From positions 4,759,001-4,823,000 of the forward strand of contig CM057135.1 in the NCBI GenBank assembly GCA_029964075.1: 64,000 nucleotides of DNA, written 5' to 3'. This document shows positions 1-11,295 of the stretch, in pieces. How positions within the stretch are numbered: the stretch's first letter is position 1; every line of letters starts with the position of its first letter. Below the pieces are notes generated by a model that did not search any database, had not been told where the DNA came from, and was given only the letters and a program-made list of their open reading frames with translations. The DNA comes from Patiria pectinifera (taxonomy: Eukaryota; Echinodermata; Asteroidea; Valvatida; Asterinidae). The translations under genes were made by a program, and so were the position numbers.

Positions 1-1318
1 TTTTTTGGCCGTACTTTGCATTTTTTTTTTGTAATTCCAGTATGTCAAGCACACTCTTGGGGACATAGTGGTGCTGTATTTTAATTATACTTCAATTACA
101 GTTTAATTTGTGTTTGATTATAGGTCCAATGTTTTTCAATTTGAGATTTTGAGAAGGTGGGAGTAAACATACTGGTCCTTTTCCAATTGTTTACTTGATG
201 ATTATGCCAAAGTGCTCATACACAATATGATGTAAACAATGAAAAAAAGGACTTGTGTGTTTGCTGCCACCAACGTCTGAAAAGTCTCACATTGGAGTTC
301 AATTAGATTTCAAAACTAGTTCTATTAAAGCTAAATTAAAGTTTGATCAAAGTTCAATTACAATTAAATTGTAGTTCAATTGCAGGGTCACTCTGTGTCA
401 AATCAGCTGAAGGAAATTGAAAGTCTGTCTGGTCGAAACCCTACTTACTTCAAATTGGTTCATATTTATATATATATTCTGTAATTTAAGCTGGAAAAAA
501 AAATGGAAAAAATGAGCTGAAATGATAAGTTGAAGTTCTAGAAGCATTTGAACACTGGGTCACATACTATCTCTTGAGGGTAATGTTGGGGCACATTTCA
601 TGAAAATGGGCATTGCGGTCCATATGAAAAGACTAAATCTCCATAACTTGTGGGCCAAATTGTTTGTAATTGTTTTGGAAAGGTTATGGAAGAAGCCAAG
701 TTTACTATTATTTTTCATGTCTGAGAAAATTGAAGTACATGTATGATGATCTTTTGACCTGTACTTTGACCTGGTGGATCATGTGACCTTGAAATAAACT
801 GGAAGGAACTTGAATTTTTTTTTTACTGTAGCTTAAAAAATGTGGGTTGTTTTGTTATATGGATTTGTAGGTCATCTCAAAACTTGCGTACTTGTTGCAA
901 AATGAGATATTTCTAAGTAATGTACGTATACTAGTAGATTATAAGCAGGGTTTTTGGGGGGTTACTAAATTGACACAGAATGACCCTACAGTTAAAGTTT
1001 AGTTCAATTTAATCCAATTACAGTCAAATTAGAGTCAAAAATGTTGTTCAATTACAGTCCAATTATTGTTCAATTTTAGTTAAAAAATAGATCACTGATC
1101 AAGTACAGTTTAATAAAATGTATGTCCCTCAAAAAGTGCATGTTTAAAATATTTTTGAAATAAAGCCATATTAAAAAAATGTTCACAATTTGTAATTGTT
1201 AAAATAATTGCATTCCAAACCTCTACAGTCTAAACCTCTACAGGGCCGGTGACCACTGTATGTATCAAAAGAACATTTCCGGACACTGTGATAAAGTTTC
1301 TTGCCTTAATGTTTGTTA
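1..1318. other. AT-rich intergenic or intronic DNA, no gene seen
   Basis: No long open frame and no convincing exon on either strand. There are recurring short words of the form caattaca/agttcaatt around 300-380 and 1000-1080, which look like a degenerate AT-rich simple repeat. If the minus-strand gene at 3252-8582 continues, later exons could lie here or beyond the left edge, but I could not identify one. Confidence 0.5.
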
Positions 1319-1471
1319 GTGTATAAATAATGAATGTTTGTGAGCGCAATGGTAGGAATAATTTCAAGATGTGACAGATGAAATGTTCCATTCCACGAGG
1401 CGTAGCCACCGAATGAAATTATTCTTTCCATTGCATGAACGTGAACCATTCATTATTTGTTTTATATAACA
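1319..1471. repeat. palindromic MITE-like inverted repeat
   Basis: The left arm begins gtataaataatgaatg and continues through gcaatgg and aataatttca. The right arm reads back as tgaaattatt, ccattgc and cattcattatt at 1415-1471. The arms are imperfect but long, about 50 bp each, around a short centre. It abuts the next inverted-repeat element, so the two may be parts of one composite. Confidence 0.6.
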
Positions 1472-1788
1472 CTTCAATAAATCCTTGTCATCTGATTGGT
1501 TGACTTTTAATAGTGAAAAACTGTTTAAAAGTTTGACAAGTTGATCATATTTATATCAATGCAAACTGTTCAACAGGTTGAGAACAATCCTATTAAATTT
1601 ATCTAGATATAAAACAGCGCCACCACCGGTACCAGTGACACCGTGCAATGGAAGTTCTATTCACCCTGCAATAGAACTTCCATTGCAGTGTGCGCTGCAC
1701 GCCACGCGTGCTGGTACGAATAATTCAGTGACATGTGATCAACGATCCACCAATCAGATGACGGGGATTTATTCAGGTGTTGTATAAA
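1463..1788. mobile_element. MITE with about 42-bp TIRs and an internal hairpin
   Basis: The left end (ttatataacacttcaataaa, then tcatctgattggt) is repeated in inverse at 1742-1788 (accaatcagatga, then tttattcaggtgttgtataa). Inside, near 1645-1695, is a second perfect hairpin whose arms are gcaatggaagttctatt and its complement around a 6-base loop. No coding capacity. A TIR pair with no open frame is typical of a MITE; the superfamily is unresolved. Confidence 0.7.
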
Positions 1789-2087
1789 GCGAAATCCTTC
1801 ATATTCTGTAAAAAAGGCTGATGTGGTTTGGGATTTGAATCGTTTGCCCATGAGCGTTAACCGAGCTCATGCTTTGATAGCCAGGTAAACGATTTCTATC
1901 AGCACAACTGTGTTGACATAGAAGGATTTCACACACAATATTAGTCAGCACTGACATTGATTGAGGCAAGGAACTTGGTCACCATATCCATCGATGTTTG
2001 GCTGGTTGATTGATCATTTTGCATTGAGGCAAATGAAATGACACTCATAGGGGTTTAGTGATTGATTTGGAATATTGGCAACATTTT

Positions 2088-2168
2088 CAAAATGAATTAC
2101 TTTCATTTGAAAATGAATTACTTTCATTTGAAAATGAATTACTTTCATTTGAAAATGAATTACTTTGA
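2088..2168. repeat. 21-bp tandem repeat, about 3.9 copies
   Basis: The unit aatgaattactttcatttga is repeated head to tail with almost no variation. It is open in both directions, but the resulting peptides are simple repeats and are not taken as genes. Confidence 0.85.
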
Positions 2169-3251
2169 TGATTTTTGTTGTTTCAAAAATATCGGACAGA
2201 CACTTTTTGGGGCGACATACGGTGCTAGAAAACTTCAATTATCGGATTATTATTGAATTATAGTTGGGTGGACGAATCGAAGGTAGGGCAGTCATCACGG
2301 TCTAGTCCAGTCACGGTCTAGTCAATATCTCGGCGACTGTGGAAAATGAATACAAGAAGCATTAAATGGAAGTGGGTATTTGTATTTGTGAATCATACAA
2401 GCAAACTTCTTGGTTTATGATATAGTCAGTTGGATTTTTTTTTGATCGTGTCAATTTTATAAACTTTAGTGTGAATGTGAAGATCAAAAAAATTGTTCTG
2501 CTGCTGATTACATGGCATTTGGAAATAGAGAAGGTTACTCTTTGTAGTTTGGGGGGGGGGGGTGGTTAGTGAGGGGGAATGTCCGCAAGTGGATTCATTA
2601 CCCCAGGTGGTCCCCTCCAGGGGTGTATGTGAACAGTTTAAGCTGGGTGTCACAATATACCTGTTGTTGCTTATTGAATGTGATTGGAACTTGCCCATCT
2701 TATTTTGAAGATGAACACACGTACATGTCAAGTACTGTGTGTAGCCACCAAAATTTAAGGGTTTTTTTTGGGGGGGGGTTGATTTCGTCGGGTTTAGTGC
2801 ATCCATTTTAAGGGATCAGTTTGAATAATATATGGGGTACATGCAAATGGTAATAGATAAATGAACAATTTTAAAGTGGGGGGGGGTGGCGGGCTGGGTT
2901 AATTAGACACCTGCAGGTAAGGACATATGGGGTACACGTGCTCCCCCCCCCCCCCAATTACCACCACAATGACATTTTGGCTCTAGCTCCCTGCTACTAC
3001 GTACCCCAGTAGTGAGGTAGATGGAGCAATTGCTGCATATTTTTGGATGTAAAGGGTGGACATGTATTACTGAACATCTTTCTTTTATCGCCTTGGACAT
3101 CATTTCGTGAAAAAAATTATAATCACAAGCGCCCATCACAAAATTGCCTAAGATTGTTGCTTTTACGTCTTAAACTGAGTTAATAAAATAGTTAAATTTT
3201 AATATGAAGTTACAACTTGGCTTTGTAGGTGCTATAGATACAAGTACTTAC
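2169..3251. other. intronic or flanking DNA with G/C homopolymers, no gene seen
   Basis: Contains poly-G/poly-C runs near 2550, 2770, 2880 and 2945. No exon with splice signals was recognised on either strand. It lies directly downstream of the last visible exon of the minus-strand gene, so part of it is presumably intron. Confidence 0.4.
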
Positions 3252-3413
3252 GGTATGATGGCATTCACCACACCTCTGGCAGTGTCGGTGGTCATGGTGA
3301 CCGTCATGGGGAGCATAGTGGGAAGTTCGTTGACATCTTCTGACAGCACTTGAAGGTCGGCAATATCTATGTCAAAGGTTAGACCGTCATCCGTGATGAT
3401 CTCGGGTGGGATG
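3252..3413 (-). CDS. OB-fold-like host gene, coding exon 5 (last visible)
   Basis: This 162-bp exon is bounded by an acceptor (ctgattacag) at its upper edge and a gtaagt donor at 3246-3251. It starts with one base that completes a codon begun in the exon at 4280-4338 and is open throughout (SIPPEIITDDGLTF and on). It ends with two bases of a codon, so at least one more exon must follow downstream on the minus strand; none was found. The exact phase match to the preceding exon is the main support. Confidence 0.75.
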
Positions 3414-3675
3414 CTGTAATCAGATCAATAGATGTGGTTACAATAGATGTGCATATCGGCAGTGGCGTATACTGCTTTTGATGTCGGGGGGGGGGGCAAC
3501 CACACCCTGCTGGATAGAGACAGGTTTATTTTTTTCTCTGGACACTTGGCCTCCGTAGAATCAAAAAAGTGGGGGAGGGGCTGGTCCCCTACTTCCAAGT
3601 GATGGGGGCGCTCTTGATAACTGACCATTTATTATGCGTACTGGAAAATATATGCCGATTTTGCCAGTGCATGCA

Positions 3676-4078
3676 TGGGCCTTATTCACAAGTCCACCAT
3701 GTTGAATGGAAAGTGGAGTAAAATCTTCATTTTTGGAACTTGGGAAGAGAAATGAAAGCAAGTAAATTACTAAATATTTCAAGTCTGATTAAATTAATAA
3801 TTTGAAATGTTTAATTATACATTGCCTAAAGCCAGATTTAAAGATGAGATTTGAAGGTTTGCATGTTGGAAAGATACTCAAAGAGAAGATAAGTTTGTGG
3901 TAGCACCATGTGAATACATTTCTTTTTTTGGTGACTGTGTGGTTCTGCTATACTATTTATGAAGCCTTAATTTACTTTGAGATTGAAAGGAAAAAGTAAA
4001 ATAAGGCTGCCATCCCATTCAACAGTTAACAGTTTATGAAACAGATTCATGGAACATGACAAAAATGAATAAGGTCCA
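3676..4078. mobile_element. possible MITE with short TIRs
   Basis: The left end reads atgggccttattca and the right end gives, in inverse, atggaccttattca, a 14-bp TIR with one mismatch about 400 bp apart. Nothing coding lies between. A similar word (ggccttattcatgagttgg) occurs near 16,110, so this may be a family. No clear target duplication was found. It sits in an intron of the minus-strand gene. Confidence 0.4.
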
Positions 4079-4279
4079 TGGTAATGGTTTTGGAGCTTGG
4101 TTTTCTTTTCTTTCTTTTTTTGGTCAGAACTGTAAAACTATTTAGGGAAATTGTTACTGAGATCAAATGTCAAAATAAAAAAGCACGGGGTGGGGGGGGG
4201 GGGGCTCAGCACCAGTTCATGGAGGCAATGGTCGATATTACATGTACATGTATATTAGAATGTAATGAAATGTTCTTAC

Positions 4280-4338
4280 CTGTCCATATCTACTCCGATA
4301 ATAATGTGTTGTCTTGTTTCAGTCGGTGATGCTAACTC
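4280..4338 (-). CDS. OB-fold-like host gene, coding exon 4
   Basis: A 59-bp exon with acceptor ttatttccag and donor gtaaga. It reads ELASPTETRQHIIIGVDMD plus two bases, starts in phase 0 after exon 3 (5628-5834) and ends in the phase needed by exon 5. Although short, both junctions and both phases fit, which makes a chance open stretch unlikely. Confidence 0.7.
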
Positions 4339-4417
4339 CTGGAAATAATTAGGATTGAGAAATGGAACATGTGTGATGATGTAATATCAAGGCTAATCAT
4401 GAGCTACTGCCAGCTGA

Positions 4418-4930
4418 TATTAATAATAATAATAAAAATAATAGTGGGTATTTATAAAGCGTACTTATCCACCGGGATTGGTATTCAAGGCGCTATTATT
4501 ACCCCTACTCATTGGGCCTATGAAATATTCCACATACCATCTCAGCTCCCTGTGCAGTATACATTTAGATGGTACCTGTTAGGCACAAGGAAGCTAATAA
4601 TTGAATCACAATAACCATCCCTGCCCTCAGAGGTACCGAATACTGAGAAGGTGAATTGCGAAGGGCGTGGCTACAATGTGGTCTGGAGCTGGTGGTGCCT
4701 CGGGCAGCCAGTCACATTAACCCATTACACGGAGCTCAGCGTGAAGTGTTTGATTTTTCAGGAGGGAGGAAAAGCAGAGGGCCTAGAGGAAAAAAAACCT
4801 TGGCACAAGAGAGAGAGAGAACCAACGCACAACTCTACTTGCATATTGGATGCATGGTCTGCGGACGGGATTCGAACTAGGGCTGCAGTGGTGAGAGGCT
4901 AGCGCTTTAAGCACAAGCCACCCATGAGAT
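4418..4930 (-). mobile_element. tRNA-derived SINE with (AAT)n tail
   Basis: Read on the minus strand, the element starts near 4930 with a tRNA-like head. A box A-like stretch (gtggcttgtgcttaaagcgc) is followed by a box B-like agttcgaatccc near 4870-4880. It then runs through an unrelated body, with conserved-looking words such as tataaagcg and caaggcgc, to a TAA/AAT microsatellite at 4420-4445. That layout is standard for a pol III SINE. It sits in the intron between exons 3 and 4. Just upstream, 4939-4999 forms another inverted repeat with gccggtt-type arms. Confidence 0.65.
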
Positions 4931-5269
4931 GCGTTATTTGCTCTTAGCCGGTTCATTGATTCCCGTGTCGGGGTTCAGATCATTGAACCGAACCGGCTAT
5001 TTTTAATGTGTAAAGTTGCCAGATCGAGGCTCTGCATGCCCAATGGCGGAGTGTGTAAAAGAGCAAATATGTTACAAATGTGGTTATGATAAGATAGGTG
5101 TGTGTTGGTTCCATGATGGGCATGACTTTGCATGTTTCTATCAAAAATGGAAGTTTTTCGTTCACTGTTTGATGGAAATTTGAGGATGTCAAAAAGTAAT
5201 ATAAATAATCAACTCAAATTTTTGTTTAGCAAAAAGCTGGATGTCCATTCATGTGTTGAAATTCATCTG

Positions 5270-5560
5270 CTAACATGACCATGGGCGTCGTGGGGGGGGG
5301 GGGGGGGGCAAGGGCCCCCCCTGGAAAAGCACCCCAAAAAAAAGGGAAGAAAAAGAAACGAAAAGAATGTGGTGCAAAGACAAAGTGGTGTGAATTTAAT
5401 GAGTGGGGGGGGGGGCAAAATGTCCCTGCCCCCCTCTAAAACTGATAGATTGAGAATGTGTTGAGAAATACAAGCATTTTTTTGGCCAAATTTTTTTTTT
5501 TTTTTTCCCCTCTAGAACAAATCCTGATGATGCCTATGAACCTGAAGGTAGCAAAGTGTT
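5270..5560. repeat. degenerate low-complexity G/C and A/T-rich insert
   Basis: Holds poly-G (5290-5308, 5404-5416), poly-C and poly-T runs. The left edge catgggcgtcg resembles the inverse of gacgcccatgg at about 60,540, which suggests remnants of one interspersed repeat family. Not coding. Confidence 0.35.
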
Positions 5561-5627
5561 TCTTCTTCTATATGAGTTTGGATGGTGTTGTAATGGCTAC
5601 AGAAGGTAATTTGAGGATTATACTTAC

Positions 5628-5834
5628 AGTGATCGTGGTTTGGGGAGTGCTGTTTACACTGATTAGTTGTTGATATTCCGACACCTCGAGATTGGATACT
5701 TGGACCATGGAGTTGTTGATGTTAGCATTGGCATTTTCCGCCCATAGCTTTAGACGAATGGAGGAAGCTGTATGAACATCTTTGAGCATCACGTCCTTGC
5801 GCTGCCAAGTTTTGGCCGTTTTGATTGGTGAAAC
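5628..5834 (-). CDS. OB-fold-like host gene, coding exon 3
   Basis: A 207-bp exon (69 codons) with acceptor ccattccacag and donor gtaagt. It begins VSPIKTAKTWQRKDVMLKD and ends with STPQTTIT. The pattern (a T/R-rich strand, then RKDVMLKD, then IRLKLWAENA, then a VSNLEVSEY-type strand) resembles the central beta-barrel of RPA70-type OB folds; that is inference from pattern, not a database match. Both junctions are phase 0 and agree with exons 2 and 4. Confidence 0.75.
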
Positions 5835-6310
5835 CTGTGGAATGGTAAATTGAATGCAAAAACATTTGTAGTTGTTTAAAAGGTAGGAAAATGTAACAAG
5901 GTGAGAAAGTATGTGAAAAGTGAGAGTTCAACAAATTGTAAATACTGAAAGATTTTTTGACAAATTTGGAAGCCTGTTTCTAAAGATTGTATATTCACTC
6001 ATTGTTCCAAATGAGAAACAAATTTATAATCTCTTTTAAAGATATTTTTCATGGAAGCATGTTGTGCGCATCTTTATTTCCATGCATTTTAGTGAGAAAT
6101 GTTGTACGTGTTGGGACACATTTACAATCAAATGATTTATTACAATTTGAATGTAAAGGAATAATAGGAATGTGATGATTGTAATTGCTAAAGGGCCTGT
6201 TTTCCAATGTAGATATTTGTAATGCTATCCTTGAACGTATGTCTCATTTAACCTTGATTTGAATTTTGCTTTTTTTGTAAATGGGTGCCTCTTTGGTTTT
6301 ATGCTAATTA
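5835..6310. other. intron, nothing further seen
   Basis: AT-rich sequence between exon 3 and the MITE that follows; no open frame with splice signals was recognised. Confidence 0.4.
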
Positions 6311-6817
6311 AAGGGAATATAGAACATTTGCAAACATCAAAAAACAAAGCTATTATACCATATTGAAATACCTTACTGGACTCTTAGTGAATGAAAGTCT
6401 TGTGTGCCGACATTTTCCAGAAAAGTGGTATTTTTGTATCAATTTGCTATGCTGGTCGGCCGAACTGTGTTTGAAAAACACTTGCTTTTTCGAAAAAATA
6501 GTGCCCCAAATTAACCATATTTAGTTAGTCTGAATTGTGTTTGAAATTAATTACACATCTATGAACAGGTCCAAGCATTCTAGACTGCCTTACTGACCTT
6601 ATAATTCCCTGACGTTTATAAATTGATCCTAAAATTGTAGTAGGGTCAAGGAACCAGGCCACAAGAATATAGTTGTTTTTCTTGTTTTTTTTCAGAATCT
6701 GCGAATACCAAACTTCAAGCAATTCAGTACAGTAATATTTGCTTTAAAATATAAATGACCTAAATTCATTCAATCCTGAAAATTACTGCAAAACCAATGT
6801 TGTATATTCCCTTTAAA
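6311..6817. mobile_element. MITE, family with TAAAGGGAAT termini
   Basis: The left end aaagggaatatagaacattt is matched in inverse by the right end (caatgttgtatattcccttt). The internal part shares words with the element at 8641-9537 (ggaaccag, then caagaa, then ttttcttg), so both belong to one non-autonomous family. No coding capacity. Intronic. Confidence 0.65.
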
Positions 6818-6982
6818 TTGCATATTCTGTATATTTATTGTGCTTTTTGTATCAGTACATAAATGGCAGTATAAAGGCCACCATGAAACTTTGCTCACAA
6901 ATGTTTTAAATGAGTCATTTTTTGAATTCACAATTTGAACAGAAAACTCTTAGATTGGACAGTGTCTTCCTGAAGAGAAATT

Positions 6983-7050
6983 TCACAGGGGTGTGAGTGA
7001 CCACTGATTAAAATTCTCAGCTTTAAAGCTGAGATTTCACACCCCTGTAT
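6983..7050. repeat. compound hairpin
   Basis: The outer arms acaggggtgtga and tcacacccctgt enclose an inner palindrome ctcagctttaaagctgag. The whole could fold as a long stem. Intronic; function unknown. Confidence 0.6.
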
Positions 7051-7200
7051 TCCAGCAATAGTATCCTGAGTTGTCTGGTAAACCATTTTTTTTTTTTTAT
7101 AGAAGTGTACTTTTTAATACAATTGACCAAAAAGTGATGTCAAATAGTTTGATACTGTAGAAGAGGAGTAAAATGATTCACAAAGTGTGAGTGTACTTAC

Positions 7201-7335
7201 AGATGTCGCAATTCCTCGAAGTGTAACCCTTTTGTTGGGGGACATAGATAGTGCCTCAGCTACAGTAGCTGTGGGTGCATTGAAGAACCGTTGTTCAACC
7301 TCTTGATCATAGGTGAATTGAGCCGTGTTGAATAC
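7201..7335 (-). CDS. OB-fold-like host gene, coding exon 2
   Basis: A 135-bp exon (45 codons) with acceptor atatctcacag and donor gtaagt. It starts VFNTAQFTYDQEVEQRFF and ends NKRVTLRGIATS, the last part resembling the first strand of an OB fold. Phase 0 on both sides, matching exons 1 and 3. Confidence 0.75.
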
Positions 7336-8357
7336 CTGTGAGATATAAATGAATAAAATAGATATGGTGGTGTTGATTATAAAATTAAAGTTGAAGTTAT
7401 TTGTACTTGAGTGACATATGGTTTATGGCCTGAGAGGAGATATTTAGAAGGGGTGACAGCTAAAAATCTCTCGGAAGGGTGTCTGATGTGGATAAATTTA
7501 ACAGCTCATGTATATTTATTGCAATATTTTAAAGAAATTATTTTGAATTTATTTTGTTTTATTAAAGTATGTTTTTAGAATGACATATCACTAACTAATT
7601 AAGATTTTGTGACTGTGAGAACATATTACAAACCCAATATGACTACGGCTTACATTAAAGTTGTGTTGTGTTTTCAGACGTGAATTTTGCCTATCGTCAG
7701 TATTGATGAGCTTGCAATTGGAAAAGTTGCTTACTGGCACATTAACACCAATATGTGCAATATTATGTGAACAGTGCATTATATCACGATATTTAGCCGT
7801 GAAAAAAAAAGGAAAGGAGGTGTCTGTACATAGGGCTAAAAATTAGGAAACTGATTTCCTAATATTGGGGATGTTAGCAGGTTAAAAAAGAAATCGTTGA
7901 AAAAAAATATATATAATTGTTCTTAATATTTGTTTGTCATAAGTTTTTGTAGAGCTTGTCTGAGGTTTTTTCCCCACATTATAGCAACCCTGGCCGTGTG
8001 TAACTGTTAACCCCACGTAGACAAACATGCATATCCTTTTTTGGGGGCATTTCTTTTGGCTCAATGATGCTATCATTGTTCACATAATTTTGAATACATA
8101 TGGTAAGTGAACTGTGCGTATAAGTTAATAAGAATCTATATCTGCCAAGTTCGGTGCTTTGGACCAGTCGGTCGTGATGTTTTGAAAAAATTCAAATTTA
8201 GGCATGGGCCGACGTTGGTGGTGGTTTGCTTTGACAACAAAATTTTTTTGCAAAGACCACAAAATCTTGCAATTGCTCATAATGTGCTGTTTTTTTGATG
8301 GAGTATTTTAAATAAAGGTCGTGTTTATTCTTTGACAATAATAAATATTGATATTAC
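7336..8357. other. intron 1-2 of the minus-strand gene
   Basis: About 1 kb of AT-rich sequence with homopolymer runs. No second gene, RNA or defined repeat was recognised. Confidence 0.4.
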
Positions 8358-8582
8358 CTTTGATTTTTTTTGGAGTCTAACAATTTGTTTGTCAGCTTGG
8401 GCCTGGGTGTTGAATTGTGCTACGAGCAAAAAAGCTCCTAGCTGAAGCTTGGGTGTGAAGCGATCTATGTCATCCATGATGCACAGGTCGATGATGTGAT
8501 TGTTGCTGGTGATGGCACTCACAAAGGGTGTGGCTCCCCTGTATGACACTGGCGTGAGGACTTTGATTTTCAAGCAGGACAT
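8358..8582 (-). CDS. OB-fold/RPA-like host gene, first coding exon
   Basis: A 225-bp exon (75 codons) that begins at ATG, directly after a splice acceptor (ctttcctcag), so translation starts at the first base of the exon and the 5' leader must come from an upstream exon. It reads MSCLKIKVLTPVSYRGATPF and on, and ends at a gtaata donor in phase 0. The five coding exons together give 262 codons with no stop and compatible phases. The fold pattern suggests a single-strand DNA-binding OB protein, but I do not recognise a specific gene. An alternative is a domesticated transposon-borne RPA-like protein. Confidence 0.75.
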
Positions 8583-8640
8583 CTGAGGAAAGATTTGTTT
8601 TAGAATGTATAATTTAGAACAACTATTACATTTGCATTTT

Positions 8641-9537
8641 AAAGGGAATGTACATGCATCATTGGCTTTTGCTGTAATTTTTAGAAATGAACTATTTCAG
8701 GGGTTAGTATAATAGATCCAATATTGTTACACTGACATGTTTGAAGTTTTGCTTTCGAAAATGATGGAAAAACCAAGAAAAAAAAATGTTCAAGTAGTCT
8801 GGTTCCTTGACTCCACTAAAGATGAAATAGATAAAAAATGCTGGAAAATTGTAATTTAATTTTTTGTTTTGTTTTTAAATAATTGTGCCTAACTTCTTTT
8901 TTAATTTAAAATGGTATACTCAGTGGCGTCGCCAAGGGGGGCGCACGTGCCCCCCCCCCTGGAAAACCTAGTGCCCTCCCGATTGCCCCCTCCCCCCTAT
9001 CTGAGATTTGGGTTGGTAAAAAAAAATTCTGCGTGTTGTTAAAATCATTACCTCAAAAATAGCAATTTCTGGAGATATCATCAGATCGAATTTAGCATCA
9101 AATGTGGCACCATTTTGCATCTAGCCCATCTTCCGTATGCGAAAATCACCCCCTCCCCCTTAGACCCCTCCCCCAGGACGGCGATCCGTAACCACCTAAG
9201 TGCCCCCGCATCAAATGCTGGTGCCCCCCTGTGCCCCCAGACTGAAAAGTCTGGTGACGCCACTGGGTATACTCCTCCGAGTGCTTTTCCTTTTTGGATA
9301 ATAAATAAATAATAATAATGCAGAACTTAATATGTGGTGTTGTTTTTTTTTTCCAGAGAGTTAGACGGTCGGGGAACCAGACTACAAGAACATGATTGGT
9401 TTTCTTGGTTTGTTCCAGTATCTACAAGCCCAAAACGTAAAAGACATGTTAAACAATATTTGCTATAACAAACTAATCCTCAAAATCCATTTCTTTCTCA
9501 AAATTGCAGCAAATGCCAATGTTGTACATTCCCTTTA
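8641..9537. mobile_element. MITE of the TAAAGGGAAT family, interrupted by a hAT MITE
   Basis: The left end taaagggaatgtac, cattggc, tttgctg is mirrored at 9495-9537 (cagcaaatgccaatg, gtacattccctttaa). The element at 8921-9265 is inserted inside it. It belongs to the same family as 6311-6817. It lies in the first intron of the minus-strand gene. Confidence 0.7.
8921..9265. mobile_element. hAT-type MITE with 8-bp target duplication
   Basis: The ends are cagtggcgtcgcca and tggtgacgccactg. Exactly outside both ends is the 8-bp direct repeat ggtatact (8913-8920 and 9266-9273). An 8-bp duplication with CAGTG termini is the signature of the hAT superfamily. The interior is G/C-homopolymer-rich and non-coding. 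Confidence 0.85.
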
Positions 9538-11295
9538 AGTCCTATTTCAAATACAACAATAAAAATGTAGAATATGGAGTGCATTTTGAAACTAGGCCTA
9601 ATACTAGTACAGGCTAACATTGGGCCTGGGCCTAGGCTTACGTTGAAACATAGCCTTTACTTTAGTCTTTGCTTAACCGTAAAACTGTAGGGACGTGTTA
9701 TTTTGACCATCCGATACAGAGCCGTCTCGGCCATGGAGTGACGGAAAATTATGAATCTCAGTAGGCCGCACATGCATAGAACTTATGTTATCATGAATAT
9801 AGGCTACCCAAGAAATGTCATGACTATAGGTCAAAGGGTTTTGGAATTATGGCTTATTAAATATTGATAATAATTAATATGCATGAATAGGCTAGTAATT
9901 TTTGTGTGTGTACACTACATAGGGTTGGACGCCGCATTGTCGCGGTACTTATAATGTTTCTCGTTCGGAAAAGAGATTGCCCACTATAATCTTCCCGAAT
10001 TGTCCTGTCTTTTGTAAAGTATAGAATTAACTCTTTTCAAATTGATATAAACAAATCCAATGGTGGTGTGGTTTATTCTGTGTATGATGCCTGTGAAAAT
10101 AGACATGCTTAGAGTCTGCGAACGACTCCCTATTATTATCGCGGTATTAGGGAAGTGCTTTGTTTTCATAGGCTTAGTTATTGTTTGACCAAAAAATTCC
10201 CCTGAATAAAGTGTGATATTTTTTTCTGTAACATTCAAGTTGATTAACCCTAACTCCCTAGGGGGTATGCAAAATCGTATAAAAATTGGAGGATTCAGGA
10301 CTGTGTTAGGGTAAATGCTTGCAGGATGAATAAGACCCTGCCCCTCCCCCGAAAGGAGAACAAAAATCACTGAGACAAGTCTACTGATTGCTGATAGAGG
10401 GCGCCATTCACTTTATACGATGTGCTGCTCAATTTTTGTTGGGGCCTAACGTCCCGTGTTTATTTTGATACCGTGAAAGTTTTTACAATTTCGCGGTGGA
10501 AATATCATCCTTCGACTTTATTTTGTGTTTGCAGTTGTAGAATGGGAACCAGACAATGGAACTTTTATGGACAGAGCACCATTAAAGATTTATGACGGTA
10601 GGCCAAGGCCTACCTTCAGTGACCTTACTTAGCAGACGCGGTGACAGGAAACTTGCAAGTTTTGTAAAAAATCGTTTAAAAAGTCTTAAAAGCCACAACA
10701 TTTGTTTGATCGTCCTTTTTTAAACAACTGCGCAGAAAGTCCTTAATAATGCCTGGTGAACTGGATAAAAATCGCCACTTGAAGGAGTTTTGGCAACGCA
10801 AAAAAGAAAAATGATAACTATAGGCCTAGCCCTATTTTGGACTGTGCTATACTAGGCCTGTGGGGAACTGAAGTTTTCATGGCGCATAGCCAAAGGCTAA
10901 AGGCCTAGCGCCGGAAAATGTTTCCTTATTATTTTTGGGTCTGAATTTTATGTCTTTGGTCATGTGTCGGGTAGGCCTATGTCTATGAAAAGATGAGCAA
11001 GACTTCAGGCCAGAAAGTGAGAACAGCTGGGGTCGCGAATTTGTTTTTTTAAAGCTAGGCTAGCCTATCGCGGAAAAAGTTGGGGGGGGGCGGGGGCCGA
11101 TGGATTCCGCCCCTGCGGCCCTTAGTTTTACTTTAGGGTAGCCTAGGCTCGTGTCACAAAAATGGAAATGTTTCTTTGTCAGTCATCAGGTCATGTCAGT
11201 GTGAGAGTTTATCATGTTGTCTTTTTTACATTTAGCAACATGGGTGACTTTCATTGAGATATTATAAGATGGAATTTTGCGTCGGGGTGATATAC
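9538..11295. other. non-coding stretch rich in TAGGCCTA words
   Basis: Many copies of aggcctag/taggccta (for example near 9590-9650, 10,600, 10,830-10,910 and 10,970). No exon or RNA was recognised with confidence. It is presumably the large first intron of the minus-strand gene if the leader exon near 11.6 kb is real. Confidence 0.4.

Noticed and set aside
2014..2256. Two opposite open frames of 64 and 74 codons
   Set aside because: Both are translations of the 21-bp tandem repeat.
2426..2806. 126-codon minus-strand open frame
   Set aside because: Runs through homopolymer tracts and has no recognisable domain.
9984..10370. 128-codon minus-strand open frame
   Set aside because: No start context, splice signal, motif or composition change; AT-rich chance frame in a presumed intron.
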